DNA from: Lumbricus terrestris
Taxonomy: Eukaryota > Annelida > Clitellata > Crassiclitellata > Lumbricidae
DNA: 64,000 nucleotides
Reading direction: 5' to 3'
Assembly: GCA_949752735.1 (NCBI GenBank)
Contig: OX457037.1
Span: forward strand, 872,001-936,000
This document shows, in pieces, positions 1 to 12,000 of this stretch. Every line of letters starts with the position of its first letter. Within the stretch, counting starts at the first letter, position 1. A model generated the notes under the pieces. The model was given only the letters and a program-made list of their open reading frames with translations. It had not been told where the DNA came from and did not search any database. A program made the position numbers and the translations under genes.

Positions 1-3000
1 GGTCGTCGGTTGTGGAGTGGTGGCCGGTGGTGGCGGAGTGGTGGTCAGTGGTGGTGGAGTGGTGGTCGTCGGTTGTGGAGTGGTGGTCGTCGGTTGTGGA
101 GTGGTTGTTGTCGGTTGTGGAGTGGTGGTCGTCGGTTGTGGAGTGGTTGTCGTCGGTTGTGGAGTGGTGGTCGTCGGTTGTGGAGTGGTAGTCGTCGGTT
201 GTGGAGTGGTTGTCGTCGCTGATGGAGTGGTGGTCGTCGGTTGTGGAGTGGTGGTCGTCGGTTGTGGAGTGGTGGTCGTCGGTTGTGGAGTGGTGGCCGG
301 TGGTGGCGGAGTGGTGGTCAGTGGTGGTGAAGTGGTGGTCGTCGGTTGTGGAGTGGTGGTCGTTGGTGATGGAGTGGTGGTCGTCGGTTGTGGAGTGGTG
401 GCCGGTGGTGGCGGAGTGGTGGTCAGTGGTGGTGGAGTGGTGGTCGTCGGTTGTGGAGTGGTGGTCGTCGGTGATGGAGTGGTGGTCGCCGGTGATGGAG
501 TGGTGGTCGTGGGTGATGGAGTGGTGGTCGTCGGCTGTGCAATGGTGGTCGTTGGTGATGGAGTGGTGGTCGTCGGTTGTGGAGTGGTGGTCGTCGGTTG
601 TGGAGTGGTTGTCGTCGGTTGTGGAGTGGTGGTCGTCGGTTGTGGAGTGGTGGTCGTCGGTTGTGGAGTGGTGGTCGTTGGTGGCGGAATGGTGGTCGTC
701 GGTTGTGGAGTGGTGGCCGGTGGTGGCGGAGTGGTGGTCGTCGGTTGTGGAGTGGTGGTCGTCGGTTGTGGAGTGGTGGTCGTTGGTGGCGGAGTGGTGG
801 TCGTCGGTTGTGGAGTGGTGGCCGGTGGTGGCGGAGTGGTGGTCAGTGGTGGTGGAGTGGTGGTCGTCGGTTGTGGAGTGGTGGTCGTCGGTGATGGAGG
901 GGTGGTCGTCGGTGATGGAGTGGTGGTCGTCGGTGATGGAGTGGTGGTCGTCGGTGATGGAGTGGTGGTCGTCGGCTGTGCAATGGTGGTCGTTGGTGAT
1001 GGAGTGGTGGTCGTCGGTTGTGGAGTGGTGGTCGTCGATTGTGGAGTGGTTGTCGTCGGTTGTGGAGTGGTGGTCGTCGGTTGTGGAGTGGTTGTCGTCG
1101 GTTGTGGAGTGGTGGTCGTCGGTTGTGGAGTGGTGGTCGTCGGTTGTGGAGTGGTTGTCGTCGCTGATGGAGTGGTGGTCGTCGGTTGTGGAGTGGTGGT
1201 CGTCGGTTGTGGAGTGGTGGTCGTCGGTTGTGGAGTGGTGGCCGGTGGTGGCGGAGTGGTGGTCAGTGGTGGTGAAGTGGTGGTCGTCGGTTGTGGAGTG
1301 GTGGTCGTTGGTGATGGAGTGGTGGTCGACGGTTGTGGAGTGGTGGCCGGTGGTGGCGGAGTGGTGGTCAGTGGTGGTGGAGTGGTGGTCGTCGGTTGTG
1401 GAGTGGTGGTCGTCGGTGATGGAGTGGTGGTCGTCGGTGATGGAGTGGTGGTCGTCGGTGATGGAGTGGTGGTCGTCGGTGATGGAGTGGTGGTCGTCGG
1501 CTGTGCAATGGTGGTCGTTGGTGATGGAGTGGTGGTCGTCGGTTGTGGAGTGGTGGTCGTCGGTTGTGGAGTGGTTTTCGTCGGTTGTGGAGTGGTGGTC
1601 GTCGGTTGTGGAGTGGGTGTCGTCGGTTGTGGAGTGGTGGTCGTCGGTTGTGGAGTGGTGGTCGTCGGTTGTGGAGTGGTGGTCGTCGGTTGTGGAGTGG
1701 TTGTCGTCGGTTGTGGAGTGGTTGTCGTCGGTTGTGGAGTGGTGGTCGTCGGTTGTGGAGTGGTGGTCGTCGGTTGTGGAGTGGTGGTCGTCGGTTGTGG
1801 AGTGGTGGTCGTTGGTGGCGGAGTGGTGGTCGTCGGTTGTGGAGTGGTGGCCGGTGGTGGCGGAGTGGTGGTCAGTGGTGGTGGAGTGGTGGTCGTCGGT
1901 TGTGGAGTGGTGGTCGTCGGTGATGGAGTGGTGGTCGTCGGTGATGGAGTGGTGGTCGTCGGTGATGGAGTGGTGGTCGTCGGTGATGGAGTGGTGGTCG
2001 TCGGCTGTGCAATGGTGGTCGTTGGTGATGGAGTGGTGGTCGTCGGTTGTGGAGTGGTGGTCGTCGGTTGTGGAGTGGTTGTCGTCGGTTGTGGAGTGGT
2101 GGTCGTCGGTTGTGGAGTGGTGGTCGTCGGTTGTGGAGTGGTTGTCGTCGCTGATGGAGTGGTGGTCGTCGGTTGTGGAGTGGTGGTCGTCGGTTGTGGA
2201 GTGGTGGTCGTCGGTTGTGGAGTGGTGGCCGGTGGTGGCGGAGTGGTGGTCAGTGGTGGTGAAGTGGTGGTCGTCGGTTGTGGAGTGGTGGTCGTTGGTG
2301 ATGGAGTGGTGGTCGTCGGTTGTGGAGTGGTGGCCGGTGGTGGCGGAGTGGTGGTCAGTGGTGGTGGAGTGGTGGTCGTCGGTTGTGGAGTGGTTGTCGT
2401 CGGTGATGGAGTGGTGGTCGTCGGTTGTGGAGTGGTGGTCGTCGGTGATGGAGTGGTGGTCGTCGGTGGTGGAGTGGTGGTCGTCGGTGATGGAGTGGTG
2501 GTCGTCGGTGATGGAGTGGTGGTCGTCGGCTGTGCAATGGTGGTCGTTGGTGATGGAGTGGTGGTCGTCGGTTGTGGAGTAGTGGTCGTCGGTTGTGGAG
2601 TGGTTGTCGTCGGTTGTGGAGTGGTGGTCGTCGGTTGTGGAGTGGTTGTCGTCGGTTGTGGAGTGGTGGTCGTCGGTTGTGGAGTGGTGGTCGTCGGTTG
2701 TGGAGTGGTAGTCGTCGGTTGTGGAGTGGTTGTCGTCGGTTGTTGAGTGGTTGTCGTCGGTTGTGGAGTGGTGGTCGTCGGTTGTGGAGTGGTGGTCGTC
2801 GGTTGTGGAGTGGTGGTCGTCGGTTGTGGAGTGGTTGTCGTCGGTTGTGGAGTGGTGGTCGTCGGTTGTGGAGTGGTGGTCGTCGGTTGTGGAGTGGTTG
2901 TCGTCGGTTGTGGAGTGGTGGTCGTCGGTTGTGGAGTGGTGGTTGTCGGTTGTGGAGTGGTGGTCGTCGGTGATGGAAAGGTGGTCGTCGGTGATGGAGT

Positions 3001-6000
3001 GGTGGTCGTCGGTTGTGGAGTGGTGGTCGTCGGTTGTGGAGTGGTGGTCGTCGGTTGTGGAGTGGTGGCCGGTGGTGGCGGAGTGGTGGTCAGTGGTGGT
3101 GGAGTGGTGGTCGTCGGTTGTGGAGTGGTGGTCGTCGGTGATGGAGTGGTGGTCGTCGGTGATGGAGTGGTGGTCGTCGGTGATGGAGTGGTGGTCGTCG
3201 GTTGTGGAGTGGTGGTCGTCGGTTGTGGAGTGGTTGTCGTCGGTTGTGGAGTGGTGGTCGTCGGTTGTGGAGTGGTGGTCGTCGGTTGTGGAGTGGTTGT
3301 CGTCGGTTGTGGAGTGGTGGTCGTCGGTTGTGGAGTGGTGGTTGTCGGTTGTGGAGTGGTGGTCGTCGGTGATGGAAAGGTGGTCGTCGGTGATGGAGTG
3401 GTGGTCGTCGGTTGTGGAGTGGTGGTCGTCGGTTGTGGAGTGGTGGTCGTCGGTTGTGGAGTGGTGGCCGGTGGTGGCGGAGTGGTGGTCAGTGGTGGTG
3501 GAGTGGTGGTCGTCGGTTGTGGAGTGGTGGTCGTCGGTGATGGAGTGGTGGTCGTCGGTGATGGAGTGGTGGTCGTCGGTTGTGGAGTGGTTGTCGTCGG
3601 TTGTGGAGTGGTTGTCGTCGGTTGTGGAGTGGTGGTCGTCGGTTGTGGAGTGGTGGTCGTCGGTTGTGGAGTGGTGGTCGTCGGTTGTGGAGTGGTGGTC
3701 GTTGGTGGCGGAGTGGTGGTCGTCGGTTGTGGAGTGGTGGCCGGTGGTGGCGGAGTGGTGGTCAGTGGTGGTGGAGTGGTGGTCGTCGGTTGTGGAGTGG
3801 TGGTCGTCGGTGATGGAGTGGTGGTCGTCGGTGATGGAGTGGTGGTCGTCGGTGATGGAGTGGTGGTCGTCGGTGATGGAGTGGTGGTCGTCGGCTGTGC
3901 AATGGTGGTCGTTGGTGATGGAGTGGTGGTCGTCGGTTGTGGAGTGGTGGTCGTCGGTTGTGGAGTGGTTGTCGTCGGTTGTGGAGTGGTGGTCGTCGGT
4001 TGTGGAGTGGTGGTCGTCGGTTGTGGAGTGGTTGTCGTCGCTGATGGAGTGGTGGTCGTCGGTTGTGGAGTGGTGGTCGTCGGTTGTGGAGTGGTGGTCG
4101 TCGGTTGTGGAGTGGTGGCCGGTGGTGGCGGAGTGGTGGTCAGTGGTGGTGAAGTGGTGGTCGTCGGTTGTGGAGTGGTGGTCGTTGGTGATGGAGTGGT
4201 GGTCGTCGGTTGTGGAGTGGTGGCCGGTGGTGGCGGAGTGGTGGTCAGTGGTGGTGGAGTGGTGGTCGTCGGTTGTGGAGTGGTTGTCGTCGGTGATGGA
4301 GTGGTGGTCGTCGGTTGTGGAGTGGTGGTCGTCGGTGATGGAGTGGTGGTCGTCGGTGGTGGAGTGGTGGTCGTCGGTGATGGAGTGGTGGTCGTCGGTG
4401 ATGGAGTGGTGGTCGTCGGCTGTGCAATGGTGGTCGTTGGTGATGGAGTGGTGGTCGTCGGTTGTGGAGTAGTGGTCGTCGGTTGTGGAGTGGTTGTCGT
4501 CGGTTGTGGAGTGGTGGTCGTCGGTTGTGGAGTGGTTGTCGTCGGTTGTGGAGTGGTGGTCGTCGGTTGTGGAGTGGTGGTCGTCGGTTGTGGAGTGGTA
4601 GTCGTCGGTTGTGGAGTGGTTGTCGTCGGTTGTTGAGTGGTTGTCGTCGGTTGTGGAGTGGTGGTCGTCGGTTGTGGAGTGGTGGTCGTCGGTTGTGGAG
4701 TGGTGGTCGTCGGTTGTGGAGTGGTTGTCGTCGGTTGTGGAGTGGTGGTCGTCGGTTGTGGAGTGGTGGTCGTCGGTTGTGGAGTGGTTGTCGTCGGTTG
4801 TGGAGTGGTGGTCGTCGGTTGTGGAGTGGTGGTTGTCGGTTGTGGAGTGGTGGTCGTCGGTGATGGAAAGGTGGTCGTCGGTGATGGAGTGGTGGTCGTC
4901 GGTTGTGGAGTGGTGGTCGTCGGTTGTGGAGTGGTGGTCGTCGGTTGTGGAGTGGTGGCCGGTGGTGGCGGAGTGGTGGTCAGTGGTGGTGGAGTGGTGG
5001 TCGTCGGTTGTGGAGTGGTGGTCGTCGGTGATGGAGTGGTGGTCGTCGGTGATGGAATGGTGGTCGTCGGTGATGGAGTGGTGGTCGTTGGTGATGGAGT
5101 GGTGGTCGTCGGTTGCGGAGTGGTGGCCGGTGGAGGCGGAGTGGTGGTCAGTGGTGGTGAAGTGGTGGTCGTCGGTTGTGGAGTGGTGGTCGTTGGTGAT
5201 GGAGTGGTGGTCGTCGGTTGTGGAGTGGTGGCCGGTGGTGGCGGAGTGGTGGTCAGTGGTGGTGGAGTGGTGGTCGTCGGTTGTGGAGAGGTGGTCGTCG
5301 GTTGTGGAGTGGTGGTGGTCGGTTGTGGAGTGGTGGTGGTCGGTTGTGGAGTGGTGGTCGTCGGTTGTGGTGTGGTGGTTGTCGGTTGTGGAGTGGTGGT
5401 GGTCGGTTGTGGAGTGGTGGTCGTCGGTTGTGGAGTGGTGGTCGTCGGTTGTGGAGTGGTGGTCGTCGATTGGGGAGTGGTGGTTGTCGGTTGTGGAGTG
5501 GTGGTCGTCGGTTGTGGAGTGGTGGTCGTCGATTGAGGAGTGGTGGTCGTGGGTTGTGGAGTGGTGGTCGTCGATTGAGGAGTGGTGGTCGTGGGTTGTG
5601 GAGTGGTGGTGGTCTGTTGTGGAGTTGTGGTCGTGGGTTGTGGAGTGGTGGTCGTGGGTTGTGGAGTGGTGGTCGTGGGTTGTGGAGTGGTGGTTGTCGG
5701 TTGTGGAGTGGTGGTCGTCGATTGAGGAGTGGTGGTTGTCGGTTGTGGAGTGGTGGTGATCGGTTGTGGAGTGGTGGTTGTCAGTTGTGGAGTGGTGATC
5801 GTCGATTGGGGAGTGGTGGTTGTCGGTTGTGGAGTGGTGGTCGTCGGTTGTGGAGTGGTGGTCGTCGATTGAGGAGTGGTGGTCGTGGGTTGTGGAGTGG
5901 TGGTCGTCGATTGAGGAGTGGTGGTCGTGAGTTGTGGAGTGGTGGTTGTCGGTTTTGGAGTGGTGGTGGTCGGTTGTGGAGTGGTGGTTGTCGGTTGTGG

Positions 6001-9000
6001 AGTGGTGGTCGTGGGTTGTGGAGTGGTGGTCGTCGGTTGTGGAGTGGTGGTCGTCGGTTGTGGAGTGGAGGTCGTCGGTTGTGGAGTGGTGGTTGTCGGT
6101 TGTGGAGTGGTGGTCGTCGGTTGTGGAGTGGTGGTCGTCGATTGAGGAGTGGTGGTCGTGGGTTGTGGAGTGGTGGTCGTCGGTTGTGGAGTGGTGGTCG
6201 TCGGTTGTGAAGTGGTGGTCGTCGGTTGTGGAGTGGTGGTCGTCGGTTGTGGAGTGGTGGTCGTCGGTTGTGGAGTGGTGGTCTTCGGTTGTGGAGTGGT
6301 GGTTGTCGGTTGTGGAGTGGTGGTCGTCGGTTGTGGAGTGGTGGTCGTCGATTGAGGAGTGGTGGTCGTGGGTTGTGGAGTGGTGGTCGTCGGTTGTGGA
6401 GTGGTGGTTGTTGGTTGTGGAGTGGTGGTAGTCGGTTGTGGAGTGGTGGTTGTCGGTTGTGGAGTGGTGGTGGTCTGTTGTGGAGTGGTGGTTGTCGGTT
6501 GTGGAGTGGTGGTCGTCGGTTGTGGAGTGGTGGTGGTCGGTTGTGGAGTGGTGGTTGTCGGTTGTGGAGTGGTGGTCGTCGGTTGTGGAGTGGTGGTCGT
6601 CGGTTGTGGAGTGGTTGTCGTCGGTTGTGGAGTGGTGGTAGTCGGTTGTGGAGTGGTGGTCGTCGGTTGTGGAGTGGTGGTAGTCGGTTGTGGTGTGGTG
6701 GTTGTCGGTTGTGGAGTGGTGGTGGTCGGTTGTGGAGTGGTGGTCGTCGGTTGTGGAGTGGTGGTCGTCGGTTGTGGAGTGGTGGTCGTCGATTGGGGAG
6801 TGGTGGTTGTCGGTTGTGGAGTGGTGGTCGTCGATTGAGGAGTGGTGGTCGTCGGTTGTGGAGTGGTGGTCGTCGGTTGTGGAGTGGTGGTCGTCGGTTG
6901 TGGAGTGGTGGTTGTCGGTTGTGGAGTGGTGGTTGTCGGTTGTGGAGTGGTGGTCGTCGGTTGTGGAGTGGTGGTCGTGGGTTGTGGAGTGGTAGTCGTG
7001 GGTTGTGGAATGGTGGTCGTCGGTTGTGGAGTGGTGGTCGTGGGTTGTGGAGTGGTGGTCGTCGGTTGTGGAGTGGTGGTGGTCGGTTGTGGAGTGGTGT
7101 TCGTGGGTTGTGGAGTGGTGGTCGTCGGTTGTGGAGTGGTGGTCGTCGGTTGTGGAGTGGTAGTCGTGGGTTGTGGAGTGGTGGTCGTCGATTGAGGAGT
7201 GGTAGTCGTGGGTTGTGGAGTGGTGGTCTGTTGTGGAGTGGTGGTCGTCGGTTGTGGAGTGGTGGTAGTCGGTTGCGGAGTGGTGGTCGTCGGTTGCGGA
7301 GTGGTGGTCGTCGGTTGTGGAGTGGTGGTCGTCAGTTGTGGAGTGGTGGTGGTCGGTTGAGGAGTGGTGGTTGTCGGTTGTGGGTTGGTGGTAGTCGGTT
7401 GTGGAGTGGTGGTCGTCGGTTTTGGAGTGGTGGTCGTCGGTTGTGGAGTTGTGGTCGTCGGTTGTGGAGTGGTGGTGGTCGGTTGTGGAGTGGTAGTCGT
7501 AGGTTGTGGAGTGGTAGTCGTTGGTGGTGTAGTGGTGGTCGTCGGTGATGGAGTGGTGGTAGTCGGTTGTGGAGTGGTGGTAGTCGGTTGTGGAGTGGTG
7601 GTAGTCGGTTGTGGAGTGGTGGTCGTCGGTTGTGGGGTGGTGGTCGTCGGTTGTGGAGTGGTGGTCGTCGGTTGTGGAGTGGTGGTCGTCGGTGATGGAG
7701 TGGTGGTCGTCGGTTGTGGAGTGGTGGTAGTCGGTTGTGGAGTGGTGGTCGTCGGTGATGGAGTGGTGGTCGTCGGTTGTGGAGTGGTGGTCGTCGGTTG
7801 TGGAGTGGTGGTCGTCGGTTGTGGGGTGGTGGTCGTTGGTTGTGGAGTGGTGGTTGTCGGTTGTGGAGTGGTGGTAGTCGGTTGTGGAGTGGTGGTCGTC
7901 GGTAGTGGAGTGGTGGTCGTGGGTTGTGGAGTGGTGGTGGTCGGTTGTGGGGTGGTGGTCGTCAGTTGTGGAGTGGTGGTGGTCGGTTGAGGAGTGGTGG
8001 TTGTCGGTTGTGGGTTGGTGGTAGTCGGTTGTGGAGTGGTGGTAGTCGGTTGTGGTGTCGTGGTTGTCGGTTGTGGAGTGGTGGTGGTCGGTTGTGGAGT
8101 GGTGGTTGTCGGTTGTGGAGTGGTGGTAGTCGGTTGTGGAGTGGTGGTAGTCGGTTGTGGAGTGGTGGTAGTCGGTTGCGGAGTGGTGGTCGTGGGTTGT
8201 GGAGTGGTGGTGGTCGGTTGTGGAGTGGTGGTCGTGGGTTGTGGAGTGGTGGTCGTGGGTTGTGGAGTGGTGGTCGTGGGTTGTGGAGTGGTGGTCGTCG
8301 GTTGTGGAGTGGTGGTCGTCGGTTGTGGCGTGGTGGTCGTCGGTTGTGGAGTGGTGGTCGTCGGTGATGGAGAGGTGGTGGTCGGTTGTGGAGTGGTCGT
8401 TGTCGGTTGTGGAGTGGTGGTCGTCGGTTGTGGAGTGGTGGTCGTCGGTTGTGGAGTGGTGGTCGTCGGTTGTGGAGTGTTGGTCGTCGGTGATGGAGTG
8501 GTGGTGGTTGGTTGTGGAGTGGTCGTTGTCGGTTGTGGAGTGGTGGTGGTCTGTTGTGGAGTGGTGGTTGTCGGTTGTGGAGTGGTGGTCGTCGGTTGTG
8601 GAGTCGTGGTCGTCTGTTGTGGAGTGGTGGTGGTCTGTTGTGGAGTGGTGGTTGTCGGTTGTGGAGTGGTGGTCGTCGGTTGTGGAGTCGTGGTCGTCTG
8701 TTGTGGAGTGGTGGTCGTCGGTTGTGGAGTGGTGGTCGTCGGTTGTGGAGTGGTGGTCGTCGGTTGTGGAGTGGTGGTCGTCGATTGAGGAGTGGTGGTC
8801 GTGGGTTGTGGAGTGGTGGTCGTCGGTTGTGGAGTGGTGGTGGTTGGTTGTGGAGTGGTCGTTGTCGGTTGTGGAGTGGTGGTGGGCTGTTGTGGAGTGG
8901 TGGTTGTCGGTTGTGGAGTGGTGGTCGTCGGTTGTGGAGTGGTGGTCGTCTGTTGTGGAGTGGTGGTCGTCGGTTGTGGAGTGGTGGTCGTCGGTTGTGG

Positions 9001-12000
9001 GGTGGTGGTCGTCGGTTGTGGAGTGGTGGTCGTCGATTGAGGAGTGGTGGTCGTGGGTTGTGGAGTGGTGGTCGTCGGTTGTGGAGTGGTGGTGGTCTGT
9101 TGTGGAGTGGTGGTAGTCGGTTGTGGAGTGGTGGTCGTCGGTTGTGGAGTGGTGGTCGTCGGTTGTGGAGTGGTGGTTGTCGGTTGTGGAGTGGTGGTCG
9201 TCGGTTGTGGAGTGGTGGTGATCGGTTGTGGAGTGGTGGTAGTCGGTTGTGGAGTGGTGGCCGTGGGTTGTGGAGTGGTGGTCGTCGATTGAGGAGTGGT
9301 GGTCGTGGGTTGTGGAGTGGTGGTCGTCGGTTGTGGAGTGGTGGTGGTCTGTTGTGGAGTTGTGGTCGTGGGTTGTGGAGTGGTGGTCGTGGTTTGTGGA
9401 GTGGTGGTTGTGGGTTGTGGAGTGGTGGTTGTCGGTTGTGGAGTGGTGGTCGTCGGTTGTGGAGTGGTGGTCGTCGATTGAGGAGTTGTAGTCGTGGGTT
9501 GTGGAGTGGTGGTTGTCGGTTGTGGAGTGGTGGTAGTCGGTTGTGGAGTGGTGGTCGTCGGTTGTGGAGTGGTGGTTGTCGGTTGTGGAGTGGTGGTCGT
9601 CGGTTGTAATGTGGTGGTCGTCGGTTGTGGAGTGGTGGTCGTCGGTTGTGGAGTGGTGGCTGTCGGTTGTGGAGTGGTGGTCGTCGGTTGTGGTGTGGTG
9701 TTGGTCGGTTGTGGAGTGGTGTTGGTCGGTTGTGGAGTGGTGGTCGTGGGTTGTGGAGTGGTAGTCGTGGGTTGTGGAATGGTGGTCGTCGGTTGTGGAG
9801 TGGTGGTCGTGGGTTGTGGAGTGGTGGTCGTCGGTTGTGGAGTTGTGGTGGTCGGTTGTGGAGTGGTGGTCGTGGGTTGTGGAGTGGTGGTCGTCGGTTG
9901 TGGAGTGGTGGTCGTCGGTTGTGGAGTGGTAGTCGTGGGTTGTGGAGTGGTGGTCGTCGATTGAGGAGTGGTAGTCGTGGGTTGTGGAGTGGTGGTCGTC
10001 GGTTGTGGAGTGGTGGTCGTCGGTTGTGGAGTGGTGGTAGTCGGTTGCGGAGTGGTGGTCGTCGGTTGTGGAGTGGTGGTAGTCGGTTGTGGAGTGGTGG
10101 TCGTCGGTTGTGGAGTGGTGGTCGTCGGTTGTGGAGTTGTGGTCGTCGGTTGTGGAGTGGTGGTGGTCGGTTGTGGAGTGGTAGTTGTAGGTTGTGGAGT
10201 GGTAGTCGTTGGTGATGTAGTGGTGGTCGTCGGTGATGGAGTGGTGGTAGTCGGTTGTGGAGTGGTGGTAGTCGGTTGTGGAGTGGTGGTAGTCGGTGGT
10301 GGAGTGGTGGTCGTCGGTTGTGGGGTGGTGGTCGTCGGTTGTGGAGTGGTGGTCGTCGGTTGTGGAGTGGTGGTCGTCGGTGATGGAGTGGTGGTCGTGG
10401 GTTGTGGAGTGGTGGTGGTCGGTTGTGGAGTGGTGGTCGTCGGTTGTGGAGTGGTGGTAGTCGGTTGTGGTGTGGTGGTCGTCGGTTGTGGAGTGGTTGT
10501 CGTGGGTTGTGGAGTGGTGGTTGTCGGTTGTGGAGTGGTGGTCGTCGGTTGTGGAGTGGTGGTCGTCGGTTGTGGTGTGGTGGTCGTCGGTTGTGGAGTG
10601 GTGGTCGTCGGTTGTGGAGTGGTAGTCGTGGGTTGTGGGGTGGTGGTCGTCGATTGAGGAGTTGTAGTCGTGGGTTGTGGAGTGGTGGTTGTCGGTTGTG
10701 GAGTGGTGGTAGTCGGTTGTGGAGTGGTGGTCGTCGGTTGTGGAGTGGTGGTTGTCGGTTGTGGAGTGGTGGTCGTCGGTTGTAATGTGGTGGTCGTCGG
10801 TTGTGGAGTGGTGGTCGTCGGTTGTGGAGTGGTGGCTGTCGGTTGTGGAGTGGTGGTCGTCGGTTGTGGTGTGGTGGTGGTCGGTTGTGGAGTGGTGTTG
10901 GTCGGTTGTGGAGTGGTGGTCGTGGGTTGTGGAGTGGTAGTCGTGGGTTGTGGAATGGTGGTCGTCGGTTGTGGAGTTGTGGTCGTGGGTTGTGGAGTGG
11001 TGGTCGTCGGTTGTGGAGTTGTGGTGGTCGGTTGTGGAGTGGTGGTCGTGGGTTGTGGAGTGGTGGTCGTCGGTTGTGGAGTGGTGGTCGTCGGTTGTGG
11101 AGTGGTAGTCGTGGGTTGTGGAGTGGTGGTCGTCGATTGAGGAGTGGTAGTCGTGGGTTGTGGAGTGGTGGTCGTCGGTTGTGGAGTGGTGGTCGTCGGT
11201 TGTGGAGTGGTGGTAGTCGGTTGCGGAGTGGTGGTCGTCGGTTGTGGAGTGGTGGTAGTCGGTTGTGGAGTGGTGGTCGTCGGTTGTGGAGTGGTGGTCG
11301 TCGGTTGTGGAGTTGTGGTCGTCGGTTGTGGAGTGGTGGTGGTCGGTTGTGGAGTGGTGGTAGTCGGTTGTGGAGTGGTGGTCGTCGGTTGTGGGGTGGT
11401 GGTCGTCGGTTGTGGAGTGGTGGTCGTCGGTTGTGGAGTGGTGGTCGTCGGTGATGGAGTGGTGCTCGTCGGTTGTGGAGTGGTGGTAGTCGGTTGTGGA
11501 GTGGTGGTCGTCGGTGATGGAGTGGTGGTCGTCGGTTGTGGAGTGGTGGTCGTCGGTTGTGGAGTGGTGGTGGTCGGTTGTGGAGTGGTGGTCGTCGGTT
11601 GTGGAGTTGTGGTCGTCGGTTGTGGTGTGGTGGTCGTCGGTTGTGGTGTGGTGGTGGTCGGTTGTGGAGTGGTGGTGGTCGGTTGTGGAGTGGTGGTCGT
11701 GGGTTGTGGAGTGGTGGTCGTCGGTTGTGGAGTGGTGGTGGTCGGTTGTGGAGTGGTGGTCGTCGGTTGTGGAGTGGTGGTAGTCGGTTGCGGAGTGGTG
11801 GTCGTGGGTTGTGGTGTGGTGGTCGTCGGTTGCGGAGTGGTGGTCGTCTGTTGTGGAGTGGTGGTGGTCGGTTGTGGTGTGGTGGTCGTCGGTTGTGGAG
11901 TGGTGGTCGTGGGTTGTGGAGTGGTGGTCGTCGGTTGTGGAGTGGTGGTCGTCGGTTGTGGAGTGGTGGTAGTCGGTTGTGGAGTGGTGGAAGTCGGTTG

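Noticed and set aside
17..2746. Long plus-strand Val/Gly open frame (and similar frames to 12496)
   Set aside because: Shadow of the minus-strand mucin exon. It is interrupted by stops at several points, has no splice or homology support, and its residues follow from the 21-bp unit.
201..5759. Plus-strand Glu-Trp-Trp-Ser-Ser-Val-Val frames
   Set aside because: Third frame of the same satellite. Trp-rich composition of this kind is not plausible and the frames end at stops within the array.
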